A stretch of DNA of 64,000 bases, taken from NCBI RefSeq assembly GCF_019175385.1, contig NC_083348.1, positions 48,010,950 to 48,074,949 on the forward strand, written 5' to 3'. Positions 1-12,682 of the stretch are shown here, piece after piece (within the stretch, counting starts at the first letter, position 1; each line of letters begins with the position of its first letter). Made by a program: the position numbers and the translations under genes. The notes beneath the pieces were generated by a model. It was not told where the DNA came from and searched no databases. It saw only the letters and a list, made by a program, of their open reading frames with translations. The stretch is from Lycium barbarum. Its lineage: Eukaryota > Streptophyta > Magnoliopsida > Solanales > Solanaceae.

Positions 1-1321
1 AATCGTGCTTCGGAATCTTAGACTATTTAACCATTGATAGCAAGGGAAAGATGGGAGCATTTATGAAATCGTAAGCTAGGGATAATGCCTTTGAAAGAAA
101 AGGAATAGCCTCACATACCTTCAATGTTTACAATTCTTATTGCTTGCTCGTTCTCCCTTAATGCACTCGTATATACCTTCATGAGAATTCATGTCGTCGT
201 TAGCCAAGTAATTATAAGAACGGACTACTATTTCTAAGGAAAATTGGATAGCACTTCCTTCATTTTTAATACTTTTCCCATGTTTCATTTCAACTCTCAT
301 ACATTCGTAACGACACTCACAATATTACTTTCAACAATCATCACTTATACACTTTAAGAAAAATCTAAAATTTTTCTCCAATTTCTCCACATCCATGGTT
401 ATAGCTCGTTATTACGTTTTCTCGTATATAATACCTATTTCATGGTGTAGACATTATTTATAACATATTCACAACCGTATCTTATCAACATTCATGACTC
501 CATTCAACTACTATTCAATTGTGCCACTATTCACCCATGCAAGGCCCATTTTCTATGTTCTTATACATTTCAAGTATCTAAGCCTTCAAATACCTTGAAC
601 CATATGGTATAGTCATGAAACATACCTTGGATGATGGTGGAACAAGCCTTGAGAAACAATACTCTTTTTATACCAAAACCCTATTTCAACCCTTTTGAGA
701 TTTCTTGAAGAAGATGACCTCCAATAGAGTCTCATGCACTTGCTTTCATGAATTAGATGTTGATGATCTTGGTTTCCCTTTGATCTCTTGAATTTTGTGG
801 ATGAATATTTGGAGAGCTTCTAGAGTGTTCTTGAAGGTTGTATGGATGAAAAATGAAATAAAATGAGGCTTTGGTCCCTTTTAATAACTCAAAGTTGATC
901 TTTAATGAATTCCAGTCGGGGTGAACAGTGGTCGTAAACCACAGTTTACGAGCCGTCCTCCCTGGTCGTATTTAAGCATGTCCAAAACAGAGAAGTTGGC
1001 TGAAGAATATTGCAGTTTACGATCGAGGTTTACGGTCCGTAAACCAGTTTACGGGCTGTATTCCAAGTCGTATTTAAGCATTCCCACACTTTAATAGAAA
1101 GTTGGAATTTGAAAGGCTGGAGGACGATGGTGGTTTACGGTCCGTAAATCACTTTACGGGCCGTAAATCACTATACGACCACTGGGCTGCATGAAATTGT
1201 ACAACTTTTCCATTTCCAAAAATTCACGAATCATCACCCTTTGCTTAGTAAAACACCCCACACTCATACCCTTGTCGTTCTATTCCTTGTACATGTACGG
1301 GGACTTTTCCGAGGTGTAACA
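1..1321 (-). repeat. Element E 3' LTR (partial)
   Basis: Matches 6327-7665 base for base apart from scattered substitutions and a missing segment of about 19 bp. It ends at 1321 in GTGTAACA, the complement of the LTR start TGTTACACC. Palindromes of the TTTACGGTCCGTAAA type lie at 1027-1045 and about 1136-1165, in the U3 part. The rest of the LTR is beyond the window start. Confidence 0.9.
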
Positions 1322-1358
1322 TTCTTCCCCCCTTTTGGAACATTCATCCTTGAATGTT
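1322..1358 (-). promoter_or_regulatory. Polypurine tract and adjacent hairpin of element E
   Basis: Directly inside the 3' LTR the minus strand reads an A/G run with six G (1322-1338), the expected plus-strand DNA primer. Next to it, 1339-1358 is on the minus strand AACATTCA-AGGA-TGAATGTT, a perfect 8-bp stem with a 4-nt loop. The same structure lies beside the polypurine tract of F, G, H and K. Confidence 0.75.
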
Positions 1359-1544
1359 AAATCAGCGGGGATTCTAAGAAAATTTTGCCGGAGTTTCCTT
1401 TGTCGTATGGAACTACCAACTTGTCACAATAACCCATAATATCATCGCCTCACAGGGCTATAACACAATACCAACATGTCCATGGTCACACACGTCCCAG
1501 AAGTCAAAAGTAAGCATACATACCATCCTGAACTTTTCCTGGAG

Positions 1545-1625
1545 ATTCGACTAGGTGCGGATACTTGGCTTCCGCATTCACTTTGGCTTCCCAAGTATTT
1601 CTTCCCGATTATTGTTTTTGCCACC
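1545..1625 (-). pseudogene. C-terminal pol (integrase/chromodomain tail) relic of element E
   Basis: In the minus frame that reads through 1618-1549, the peptide NTWEAKVNAEAKYPHLV resembles the conserved end of Tekay pol, seen in G near 34055-34100 as MTWEAEDEMKKKYPYLF. Nothing upstream of it in E resembles integrase, so this is a stub left after loss of most of pol. It lies about 200 bp inside the 3' LTR, the normal place for the pol end in this family. Confidence 0.55.
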
Positions 1626-1645
1626 AAACTCTGATTTAAGCCACC

Positions 1646-4045
1646 AACTTATTTCGAAGTCCTCGCACTTACCTATCTAATGTGGCAAAGGGTACTTTCT
1701 CATACATCAACTTTCTTGTCATTTGAGCATCATTTTATTGACATGCTCCTAGTGGGAGTTCTATCATATTTATAAGCTACCTTGCTTGTTACATACGATC
1801 TTATAGGATCTAATGCATCGGAACCTAACTCTCCCCCTTTATTCCGTGATTCTATCGCTCTCGCAGGTTGTCATATCCTCGGGCTTCTATGGTGAGTATG
1901 TAACTTGTACTTATACTATGACCCAAGCAATTATTCCATTTGTCTCTCACAGCAATTCCAACTCGACATTTCAATTCCGTTTACCATATACCCTCCTTCA
2001 ACTTACCCCAGGCATCATGACTTTCTCACCCTTACTTTACCTCTTACTCATCTCCTAAGTGTTCACTTGGTCTCATTGGCGACGCGTAAATATCTACGAA
2101 TTACATACTCTTTTTGCGCGATTCGCATTCGTACTCATCCATCCGTATACCTGTATCCATGTCTGTCTTCGCATCTATAGTCATATTCATCTGTATGCCA
2201 TGTCCATGGTTATATTCATCTAAGTGTCAATATCCTTCTCAATGACCTTTTCGCTAACGCCCTTACCTCGAGAACGGGGTAACTTTACAATAAGACCCAT
2301 GTTAATATCATGAATTATTCTGTGTCTCAGGCCTGCATGCCTTCTTCTTGGGGCTACCGTCACCCACTATATTCACAACATTCTCCGGGGTTATATTTTC
2401 ATTTGGGCTAAAAGAGTATTCAATCCCGGAAGTCATTAAATCAATATAAGGACAGAGAAACGAAAGTTTCCATTCTGCTGGAAGAGTAATAGTAACTAAT
2501 CAGTACTCCCTAAACTGATTCCAACTCTCCTCCAACCATGTCACGCAATCAGAGTTTCGCAATTTTATTCCTCGTTTTGCGCCACTTGGGACCTTATGGG
2601 ACACAACGTCTCACAGATCGGCCTTATACTTCGCTACAAATTCATCTGAGATTTATAATTTAGAGGGACGATGAGGTGGTATAATCTTAGAGAATTGTGG
2701 GTCCACCTTTGCCCGTCACCAGTGTTTTACTATCTTTGCCGACTCACGGCTCTTCTTCTTCCCCCTTCTTCTTGCTTTTGCGTGTCCTTATTCTACCGCT
2801 TTTAGTCAATACACTCCCGTAGGGTTCATCATTTCAACCTTCACACTGGTGTCCTCTCTATTTGCTTCCCCCTTTTTTTAAGGGTTTTACTCGTACCTTT
2901 AAATCTTGAATCCACGTACTCCTGGCTACACTACGCCTTACTTACTTCGTCCCCTACAGTCTATGGCTATAACAATTCATACGTGGAGTCGTGGAGTCTT
3001 AGCGTACTCGCCTTACAGTCTTATAACCAAGAAATGCACCCGATATAACACTCCGAGCAAAAACGTACGTTACTTAGCTCGTCCAGTAGTTATGTGTCTG
3101 TATCTGAATCTGCTCCGATTAACAACTTCCTGCCCCATAGGGATGCTTACATTAATAGTGGGTCTAGCTATCCATGCCACCCATCTAATGTCACTTGCCC
3201 TCTTCTTCGGCGCTCAAAATTTGCTTGTAACGCCATCTTCGTTTCCCTAGGGTTTAGGTCTCTCTTACGCCGCTAATGCGCCCCATGCCTCCTTATTCTC
3301 TTACTCTTGTTTGCGCTTGGAACCGATTTCATATCCGCATTTTACCACTATCATTATTAGTTATAACTCTACTTCATCGCTTCATCGTCGTACAGTAGAC
3401 CTATAACTCATGATCATCTTTTCCTCTTCAACTCTTTACCTCATTCACTTCACTCGTTCTAACTTGGTATGGGATATTTGTAGGAGATATGTTCTCCTTT
3501 AACTACCACGCCACTATTCTTTAGGCACTTGTACTTCGTACATTTCCTCTTTGCTATCTTATCTCCTCCCACTTAATAATCGATCCTTAACTCTTCGCAT
3601 GAGGAACCATATCCTTAACTTAGTACCGCTTTGTTCTTTAGGATACACCACCTGTGTCAATCCGTCCCTTGCTGCCTAAAACTAATTCTATCCGTCCTGA
3701 TCATCCCCCATCTCTCTCCTATCGCGTTGACCTTCCTCCTACTAATTATCCTACTTTCATTATTTATCTTTACCGTAGTCTCGGCCTTATACGCCCAACT
3801 AAAGATATCGTCCATGCCCTTAGGCGTCTTCTCGCTATACTTTACATAACAATTCTTGTTATGGCTCATTGTACCCAGATCATAATCCACCCTATAGAGT
3901 GACACTTCTTGATCTCGTTTGCAAACCTGCTCATAACATAGGGTAGCCTCATGAAGCAGGCATACTCAACCTGTTATCCTTTTTAGTCAGTCACATTACA
4001 TTTACCATATGGCTTATTTGCACACGTATTCACATTAATCATAAA
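1646..4045. other. Non-coding interior of element E where pol is missing
   Basis: About 2.4 kb that is pyrimidine-rich on the plus strand (purine-rich on the element's coding strand). No open frame exceeds about 114 codons, and I recognise no protease, RT, RNase H or integrase motif on either strand. The ORFs here are not conserved-looking and I do not call genes. It may be a very decayed pol or a sequence acquired when pol was lost. Confidence 0.5.
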
Positions 4046-4112
4046 AGGGTGCTAGAAATATACCTGGAGTAATATCAGGGGAAGACTCAGGATCCCGTCG
4101 TTCAGCTAACGC

Positions 4113-4832
4113 CTAGGTATGATGCTGGGATCCGCTTGGACTAGGCGTTCTTCGGTCTCTACCACTGCTTACTAGCCCCTGTGGCCCTGACCTTGGAGGG
4201 CGTGTCGATGATGAAGAGCCCGTTACCATTCCCGTAGTCCGAAACTCACTTTCACCACGTAGCGATGGACAATTTCGCTTTAAATGGCCTGGCCTAGCAC
4301 AGGCATAACAAACATCTGAGCCCCGGCGACACGGTCCCCAATGTAACCTGCGACACTGAATACATCGTGGTACTGGTGACCTCTTCTGACCGGAATCACT
4401 CTGAACCCGAGAACGAGAAACTCTGAGACTCTGGGATGACCTTGAATAAGCAGGTCCATCAAATCTGGGTCTGGGAAACTGTGGAGGTGCATCTCTAATC
4501 TCATGGTCAGACCCAAAGGAATTAACTCCCTTTCTCCAACCCCTGGCATCGTGACTCGCATTCGGCCGCTGAGTCTGAGCGGCTACCAATTGAGTCAGTA
4601 AAAGCATGGCCTGTCTCATCTCTTGGCCCGTGGTATCTTGCGAAGGAACGGGGGGTACTGGAGCTAAGATCGAGGCTTCTCTCTGATCGTTAAAAGTGGA
4701 CGAGCTATGGGAAAATCGAAGTGGGGCGTTATTCTGGGGTTCGCCCTCCTCCATATCCGTAGACGGCTCTCGATCAAGCCCTTCTTCAACCACCATCTTG
4801 CCCTTCTGGGCCGTCGTAGCTTTTCCCTTCAT
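4113..4832 (-). CDS. gag: Gag-like protein lacking the capsid core, CCHC zinc knuckle retained (element E)
   Basis: The open frame has 239 codons. The start at 4832 (MKGKATTAQKGK) matches the Tekay gag N-terminus seen in G (AAQKGK) and A. Residues 75-90 contain the QAMLLLTQLVAAQ helix found in A and G just before the capsid. In those elements the capsid follows, with a conserved GSKPDE region; in E the frame passes straight to a charged R/S-rich linker and then the knuckle CYACARPGHLKRNC, a CX2CX4HX4C nucleic-acid-binding motif. The capsid domain (Pfam Retrotrans_gag in relatives) is thus missing although the frame is open. After the stop at 4113 the same frame shows a protease N-terminal remnant (RRDPESSPDITPGIF, to about 4050), so the original was a gag-pol fusion. 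Such a protein could bind RNA but should not assemble a capsid alone. Confidence 0.7.
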   Translation of the reverse strand: MKGKATTAQKGKMVVEEGLDREPSTDMEEGEPQNNAPLRFSHSSSTFNDQREASILAPVPPVPSQDTTGQEMRQAMLLLTQLVAAQTQRPNASHDARGWRKGVNSFGSDHEIRDAPPQFPRPRFDGPAYSRSSQSLRVSRSRVQSDSGQKRSPVPRCIQCRRLHWGPCRRGSDVCYACARPGHLKRNCPSLRGESEFRTTGMVTGSSSSTRPPRSGPQGLVSSGRDRRTPSPSGSQHHT

Positions 4833-5029
4833 CGGTTTTGCTAAAATGACAACGCACCGTTAGGGGAGAGATAGTATTATAACACAGCTCTATCGCACGA
4901 TCTATTAAGAAGAAAGATGGTCATGTTTCCTAAATGCCCGGTAGCCTCCTGTTTATAGATGTGGTGCACAACACACCAATAAATAAGACTCTACTAGACA
5001 CGGCTCGTAGACACTTCCTAGGACGAACT

Positions 5030-5041
5030 GCTCTGATACCA
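5030..5041 (-). promoter_or_regulatory. Primer binding site of element E (tRNA-iMet)
   Basis: The minus strand reads TGGTATCAGAGC, complementary to the 3' end of plant initiator Met tRNA, four bases inside the 5' LTR end GTCGTGACA. This fixes the element's orientation. Confidence 0.9.
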
Positions 5042-5045
5042 CTTC

Positions 5046-7665
5046 TGTCACGACCCGGCTAGGGACCGCGACGGGTACCCGGGGATAACCACCGAGCTCC
5101 GCTCGTGCTATCATTTACCTAACCCATTTAACAATCATTCATCTATTTCCGGATAACTTTAAAAAGTTGATTTGCTTTTCATTACAAAAATATAACGCGT
5201 TGATACAAAAACATATTTCAATATACTTATACACATGCGTACTACCCACGTTGTGGAACCACACAACCCACATCGAGCATCTACGAGCCTCTATTGAGTG
5301 ACATACAAATATATACACAAAAGGAACAACCAATTAGCACCTCCGAAAGATGGAGTGCTCTTCAGCTCGGCTAGTGACTCCTATCAGTCTGGACCGGTTT
5401 CCCGTCTACCTGTGGAAATGAACACAACATCCAATGAAAAGGATGTCAGTACGAGCATTGTACTGAGTATGTAAGGCATACATCAAGAAATAAAGTAAGA
5501 ATAAGAAAGTAAAGTAAGTACAAGGAGATAATCGATAACTGCTTGCCTCTTAAGGCGGATCCATGCATGCATACTCATAAAGCATCATATAGTAAATTGC
5601 TGCGGAACGCGCAGCCCGATCCATATGTCATCATATGTTAGTGCCTAGGAACGTACGGCCCGATCCATAGATATAGTAAGTTAGTGACGAGGAACGTACG
5701 GCCCGATCCATAACCCATATATCCCGCGTCCGGGATGAAATCATGATATGCCAGCTGACCAGGTGGCTATGCGTCTATAGCGCCTCACCTTCCCCATATC
5801 CCCTGAATAAATATACATATCATATACTTATACCATATACTTAGCATGCATGAGAGCCCAAGGAAAAGCTTTAAGTACGTCGGAGTGGCGTAAGGTCGAA
5901 AGCCTCCGATTATGTTATGGAGTAATCATTGTCGCTTTGTCTCACCTTGAAGGAACAATTATTATAAGGTGAGACTATCAATGAAGAATAACATTAAAAG
6001 AAAACATAGAATAAAATCATGAACTTCATAAGGCATCCATTCATATAATTTGGAAGATTTAGAAATAAAGTCACCATCCATGAATAAATTGAGAAATCAG
6101 TAAATAGCTCGACGTTCTCATATAGTCCTTGAAATCGTAAACTTGAAACTTTTAAACATAAGATCGTTCTCATCATAGTCATCAAAATGATATTCTCACT
6201 TTTGACATCATCGTTGTCATTGAAAAACATATCCTTCGTCGTTATCATAAGAACTCACATAATCACAACCTTTGGTTTTGGAAAATGGGAGTACTTTGGA
6301 AAACATTTATGGAATATCAAGAAGGAAATTGTGCTTCGGAATCTTAGACTATTTAACCTTTGATAGCAAGGAAAAGATGGGAGCATTTATGAAATCGTAA
6401 GCTAGGGATCATGCCTTTGAAAGAAAGGGAATATCCTCACATACCTTCGACGTTTACAATTCTTATTGCTTGCTCGTTCTCCCTTCATGCACTCGTATAT
6501 ACCTTCATCAGAATTCATGTCGTCGTTAGCTAAGTAATTATAAGAACGGGCTACTATTTCTAAGGAAAATTGGATAGCACTTCCTTCATTTCTAATACTT
6601 TTCCCATGTTTCATTTCAACTCTCATACATTCGTAACGACACTCACAATATTACTTTCAACAATCATCACTTATACACTTTAAGAAAAATCTACCATTTT
6701 CCTCCAATTTCTCCACATCCATGGTTATAGCTCGTTATCACGTTTTCTCGTATATAATACTTATTTCATGGTCTAGATGTTATTTGTAACATATTCACAA
6801 CCGTAGCTTATCAACATTCATGATTCCATTCAACTACTATTCAATTGTGCCACTATTCACCCATGCAAGGCCCATTTTCTATGTTCTTATACATTTCAAG
6901 TATCTACGCCTTCCAATACCTTGAACCATATGGTGTAGTCATGAAACATACCTTGGATGATGGTGGAACAAGCCTTGAGCAACAATACTCTTTTTATACC
7001 AAAACCCTATTTCAACCCTTTTGAGATTTCTTGAAGAAGATGACCTCCAATAGAGTCTCATGCACTTGCTTTCATGAATTAGATGTTGATAATCTTGGTT
7101 TCCCTTTGATCTCTTGAATTTTGTGGATGAATATTTGGAGAGCTTCTAGAGTGTTCTTGAAGGTTGTATGGATGAAAAATGAAATAAAATGAGGCTTGGT
7201 CCCTTTTAATAACTCAAAGTTGATCTTTAATGAATTCCAGTCATGGTGAACAGTGGTCGTAAACCACAGTTTATGAGCCGTAAACTGGTTTACGAGCCGT
7301 CCTCCCTGGTCATATTTAAGCATGTCCAAAACAGAGAAGTTGGCTGAAGAATATTGCAGTTTATGATCGAGGTTTACGGTCCGTAAACCAGTTTACGGGC
7401 CGTATTCCAAGTCGTATTTAAGCATTCCCACACTTTAACAGAAAGTTGGAATTTGAAAGGATGGAGGATGATGGTGGTTTACGGTCCGTAAATCACTTTA
7501 CGGGCCGTAAATCACTATACGACCACTGGGCTGCATGAAATTCTACAACTTTTCCATTTCCAAAAATTCACGAATCATCACCCCTTGCTTAGTAAAACAC
7601 CCCACACTCATACCCTTGTCGTTTTATTCCTTGTACATGTACGAGGACTTTTTCGAGGTGTAACA
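5046..7665 (-). repeat. Element E 5' LTR, complete (2620 bp)
   Basis: Starts TGTTACACCTCG at 7665 and ends GGGTCGTGACA at 5046 on the minus strand. U3 holds palindromes of the type GGTTTACGGTCCGTAAACC (7371-7389) and a TATA-like TATTAAAAGG near 7205. A donor-like AAG|GTATGT lies at 6951 and another at about 6446. Three units of a GAGGAACGTACGGCCCGATCCA repeat lie at about 5595-5715, a unit shared with LTR I. The double hairpin followed by an acceptor-like CCACAG|GT is at about 5407-5460. Confidence 0.9.
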
Positions 7666-8638
7666 CTCTGCTTCTGATCGAGAATATACCAGAATGTCAT
7701 CGATAAACACGATCACAAATAGGTCTAGAAAAGGCCTGAGTACATTATTCATCAAGTTCATGAACACTGTCGGAGCGTTAGTCAGCCTAAATGACATTAC
7801 CCGAAATTCATAATGACCATATCTGGTCCTGAAAGCCATCTTCGGGATGTCTTCTTACTTGACTCTCACTTCATGATATCCCGATCTCAGATCAATCTTT
7901 GAAAACTACTTGGCACCTTGTAGTTGATCAAATAAATTATCGATTCTCAGAAGTGAATATTTATTCTTGATTGTCACCTTGTTCAACTGTCTATAATCAA
8001 TGCACATTCGTAGGGAGCCATCTTTCTTTCTTACAAACAATACAGGTGCTCCCCACGGTGATGAACTGGGTCTAATAAATTCCTTCTCGTGCAAATTCTT
8101 CAGTTATGCCTTTAGCTCTTTCAATTCTGCAGGAACCATTCTGTAAGGAGGAATAAATATAGGTTCGGTGTTTGGCAACACATCAATAGTAAAGTCAATC
8201 TCTCGTTTTGGTGGAAGACCTGGAAGTTCGTCTGGAAATACATCCGGAAACTCATTTACTACCGGGACAGATTGAAAAGTCGACGGATTTTCTTCGGTGT
8301 CATGAACCTGGACCAAATGATAAATATATCTTTTGGCAATCATCTTCCTCGCTTGGAGATAGGAAATAAACCTACCCGTTGGAGACGTTGTGTTACCTTT
8401 CCATTCAAGCACTGGTTCCCCTAGGAATTGGAATCGAACCATCTTTGTTCTGCAATCCACATTATCATAACAAGAGGCCAACCAATCCATACCCATAAGC
8501 ACATCAAAATCTAACATTTATAGCTCAATCAAATCAGCTTTAGTCTGACGATCACATACCACAATCACACAATTTCTATATACTAGTCTAGCTATTACCG
8601 GGTCACCAATAGGAGTAGACACCTCAAAAGGTTTGATA
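7666..8638 (-). pseudogene. pol: Protease C-terminal half and reverse transcriptase N-terminal half of element A
   Basis: Recognisable in pieces: protease tail with [14 protein letters not shown] (about 8510-8465), the linker with [14 protein letters not shown] (about 8250-8205), RT start with PPYRM, RT fingers with [29 protein letters not shown] split by stops near 8095-8104, and the palm segment ending in the catalytic [10 protein letters not shown] (about 7715-7680). Two stops and at least one frame change separate the parts, so it is dead. The frame continues into E LTR sequence at 7665, confirming an insertion point. The loop after LQGAK, including the first catalytic Asp region, is degraded around 7840-7905. 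Confidence 0.85.
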
Positions 8639-11600
8639 TGTTATATCTCGCATTCTTGTACAATCGGATAATTCAAGACAATCGCGGGAAGACAATAATC
8701 AAGGCCATATTTTTACTTTGCTGGGCATATAAGTTGTTATTAAAGTGGAAATAATGAGAAAGGTCAAGGTCATAGAAGGAAATTCGCAATATGACTCGTG
8801 GAAATGTGGAGGGAGACGAAGGGCAAATTTGGAATGTGGAAAAATTAAATTTTCATGAAAAGCACAAAATAATAATAATATGGGCTTGGAGGAAAAAGGG
8901 GCCATTTAGGCCATCTATAGTAAATGGGCCAAAGCCCATATGAGCAAAATCTATAAGTCCATAAGATGACTTAATTAGTCATCTTATTCATTATTTCTCT
9001 AGAACTTTCAAGAAAAAGCAAGAACAAAAAAAAGAAGGAGAAAACCTTGAGGCCATTTCGGCCAAGAGGAATTCCACAAGAAAAAATTGACTAAAATTCC
9101 TTCAAAAATCATTTTCTACCAAGTAGAGGGTCCTTAACAAAGTGGAGTTATTGTTGAAGCAAGACAAATTCAAAATCATACAAGTTGCCAAGTTGTAGTC
9201 AAGTGAAGAAGTGGAGGAAAAGAAAGGTGAGGACTTGTACTCTTTTACATGTTATGAATATTTATGCATGTTGTAGTGTACAAAAGTGGATGAAATTCAT
9301 GAAGAACAATATTATGGGATGTGGCCGTGAGGTGTAATATGTGTATGTATGTGTAGGAATCATATTTCAATTGTTTCATCTAGTATTTGGTTATTATTGT
9401 TGTGAATGCTATGTGGAATAATGGAAGTTGAATAAATTTGGAGAGGTTGTAGTGTGTATGCTTGATGTTGGCCGTATAGTTGTAGTGTAATGTGGAAGAT
9501 AAATGGTTCTTGTTGTTATGAAAAATGTGTTGTGAGGTTGTTATAGGAAAATATGTGACTTTATTGTAGTTTATGTGAATATGGAAATGAAAGTGGCAAG
9601 ATGCAAATTATGATTGTTATTAATGAAATTGGAAGGTGAAAAATGCATTGTGGGTGAATTATGGTTTTGGTGGAAGTTTATGTAAATTGAATATTATGTT
9701 CTTACATGTATAGAAGACAATGATATTAGTATGGTGTTGTTGATATATATATTATAAGGTTAGTATTGTTTTATGAAAGTTGGAAGGTCTTGAAGGAAAT
9801 TGTATATTGATTGAATTGTTAGTATTGTTGTTGGCATTGTTGTTGATACTTTGGCCGGGTTGAATTCCCGGGGTTGTTGTTGATTGAAATTGGCCAAGTT
9901 GAACTTGGTGGGATGGAGTATTTATAGGGGAAGTGCTGCCGAAATTTCGGTAGACAAATGTTACTTTAAGATTCCAATTCCAAAAGCTCTAACCAAAGTT
10001 GGTAAATGTGACCAATTTGTAGATTTTGGCGGATTTGCGACTTGAATTCGGGATAGCATACGGAGCGGCAATGTTATATCCCGTATTTTGTACATTCGGA
10101 TAATTCGAGATAATTGCGGGAAGTTAAGGGCAAGGCTATATTTTTTACCTTGTTTAGCACACAAGTTGTTCATGAAAGTTTTGAAGTGGAAATATTAAGA
10201 AAGGCTAAGGGTAAAAAGGAAAATTCGCTAGACGATTCGTAGAAATATGGAGGAAGGCTAAGGGCAAATTTGGAATTAGGAAAAATTATTTTTCATGAAT
10301 TCAAAAACAAAAAAAAAGAAGAAGAAAAGTCTTGAATTTCCAAGTGGGCCTTCCAAGTTGGATGGGCCAAAGCCCACATGGAAATTTAATAAATAGCCCA
10401 AAGGATGACAATTAGAACACATTCTTCATTCTCCACCCTTAGGAATTTTCAAGAAAGTTGGAGAAAAAGCACAAGGGCCATTTCGGCCATGGCATACCAA
10501 ACAAAGCCTTGGAGAAATCTTGATCAAAAAAATATTTTCTTCTAGCTTTTCTACTAATTAGAAGGTCCTCTTTAACATGGAGAAATTGTTGGAGCAAGAA
10601 AAACATTCGTGTGCAAGTTGTGGATTCTAGCCGAGAAGAAATTGAGTGAAAAAGGTATGTATCCAATCTTCTTTTACTTGTGTTAGGAATGATTTATGCA
10701 TGTTGTGGTATGTGGAAATGGATGGAATTCATGAAATATGTATGTGTATGGTGTGGCCGAATAGGGTGTGTTGTGTAGAAAGAATGAAATGATTTTATTT
10801 AGTAGTTTGATTGTTGTGATATGGATTCCATGATGTAAAATGGATGAAAACTATGGAAGTTGTGTGTTGGGGGTGGTGGCCGAATATAGGCTACCTTGTA
10901 TGGCAAGAATGAATTAATTCTATTTAGTATTTTGGGTTGTCGTCGTCGTGGATTCTATGATGTTAATGAAAGTCCAATGATTCAAGTTGGAGTCGTAATT
11001 GTTATGGACTGTTTTTGGAGGCCAATGTGATTGAACGTAGCTTTTATATTTATGTGGATAGTGTTGTTAATATGAAAAAAATGTTGGTGTAGCTCATGAA
11101 TATGGAAGAAAGGAAATGTGTTGTAATTGTTCTTGTTGAATTTTGAAGAATTCGGGTAGTGTATGTGTTGGTTAGGCCGTTTGAAATGTTGTGCGGGTTG
11201 TTGAAGTGTTCTTGAATATTGATGAATGGTTTCAGAATTGTATTTGAATATGTGAACAATTATGAATTGGAAATAAAGAAAATTGTTGTTGAATTATATA
11301 AAAGGAGCTACTAATGTTGGAGTGTATTTTGAATAAATTGTTGAAGATGGAGATATGATTGTTGGTATTATTTTTGATAATTTGGCCGAGTTGAATTCTC
11401 GGATTTGCTGTTGTATTTTTGGCCGAGTTAGATTCTCGGGGATGGTGTATTTATAGGGGAGATGCTGCCCAAATTTTTGTAGACAAGTGTCGATTTAAGA
11501 TTGAATCCTTAAAGGCTTATAATCGATGTTTGGTATTTGTGACCAATTGTAGATTTTGGGCCATTCGGGACTTGAGATTGGAGAAGCGTAAGAAGCAGAA

Positions 11601-12268
11601 AAGGTATGTAAAGCCTTACCTTTCTTTCTTTTGGCATGTCCTAGACATAATAGGTTATGATACAAGCCTCGGGGGAAACTCTATTCCTAGAAATCTGAGC
11701 CTAATTTTGACCCCTAATCGTTCAATGTAATTGAATTAGGTACTTTATATTTTGATAGAAAAATAGTTTAAACATCCGTAACTTTTACAAACGGAACCGG
11801 ATTGCCTTGAAACTTTCATAAGTGACTTCACATGGCCTACTGTTCGTAACTTATGTACGCCACCTCAACTTGACCCCAGGTGGGCCCACAATTCCCGAGA
11901 CCCTTTGTGTTGCTCCATTTGACTTATTTCTGTACGATAGTTAAGGGAAACCTTTGGTTAACGTCCCTAGCTTTTGTGGACGGTCTCGAATTGTCTGAAG
12001 ATGGTCGTAGAGGTTTTATAATGAATGATGTCCGTAACGATACTTGAAAGGCATTTAGTTTCTCACTACTTTGCATGTGCATACGGTTGTTAACCTTTTT
12101 TTTTTATGCTAACTCGGATTTACTTGAAACGTGTTTGTGGTTTATTAATGATTTCAAGAAAGTTTGTTTTGTATTAAAGGAAACATAAAGCCACTTTCCA
12201 AAACCACTCCGACGGGGGTGTGAGATTTTAATATTTAGACTTTCTAAAACCACTCCGAAGGGGGTGCG

Positions 12269-12408
12269 ATGGCCTCAGCTTATGCCTGAGTGTGCTATGG
12301 CCTCGGTTTATGTCTGAGCGAGCTATGGCCTCAACTGATCACTGAGTGTGTTATGGCCTCAGCTTACGTCTGAGCGCGCTATGGCCTCAGCTTATGTCTG
12401 AGTGTGCT
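12269..12408 (+). repeat. 28-bp tandem repeat, five units, in LTR C
   Basis: Units begin at 12269, 12297, 12325, 12353 and 12381. Each starts ATGGCCTC and contains an imperfect dyad (CTCAGC...GTCTGAG) that can fold back on itself. It is contained entirely within the second putative intron of the LTR leader. Confidence 0.88.
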
Positions 12409-12479
12409 ATTTTCAAAACCACTCCGAAAGGGGTGCGAGGTTTTACTATTTCATTTACTACTTATGTTTACTTTATCAT

Positions 12480-12682
12480 TATTGTTATGCCCGAAGGGGC
12501 CATTATCATTATTATTATGCCCGAAGGGGGCCATGATTATCATTATGCCGGAAGCGGCATGCCCGAAGGGGCCATCTTCATTATTATGCCGGAAGCGGCC
12601 GTCCGAAGGGACTATTATGTTACTATGCCGGAAGCGGCTGCCCGAAGGGGCTATTATTGATATTGTGCCGGAAGCGGCACGT
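12480..12682 (+). repeat. Alternating GCCCGAAGGGGC / GCCGGAAGCGGC dyad cluster in LTR C
   Basis: Short inverted repeats (GCCCGAAGGGGC and GCCGGAAGCGGC types) alternate with T/A-rich spacers of about 15-20 bp. Each motif is a small hairpin. Flanking copies of ACCACTCCGAAGGGGGTGCG occur at about 12207, 12249 and 12419. This repeat produces several meaningless overlapping open frames. Confidence 0.8.

Larger units (their letters stand above)
1..7665 (-). mobile_element. Element E: gag-only Ty3/gypsy (Tekay-like) LTR retrotransposon, left end outside window
   Basis: On the minus strand the order is 5' LTR (5046-7665), tRNA-Met primer site, gag, a long non-coding interior, polypurine tract and 3' LTR (1-1321, cut by the window edge). 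The two LTR copies match over about 1.3 kb with roughly 3% difference by eye plus one indel of about 19 bp near 7270. The interior is only about 3.7 kb. It retains gag and two short pol scraps at its ends but no protease, RT, RNase H or integrase core, so E is non-autonomous. It is inserted in the RT of element A: the RT reading frame of A runs to 7666 and stops where LTR sequence begins. The right-hand target duplication would be CTCTG at 7666-7670; its partner is outside the window. Confidence 0.9.

Noticed and set aside
1813..3905. Several plus-strand frames of 60-114 codons in the E interior
   Set aside because: Low complexity, overlapping in several frames, no motif, and within a retroelement interior of opposite orientation.
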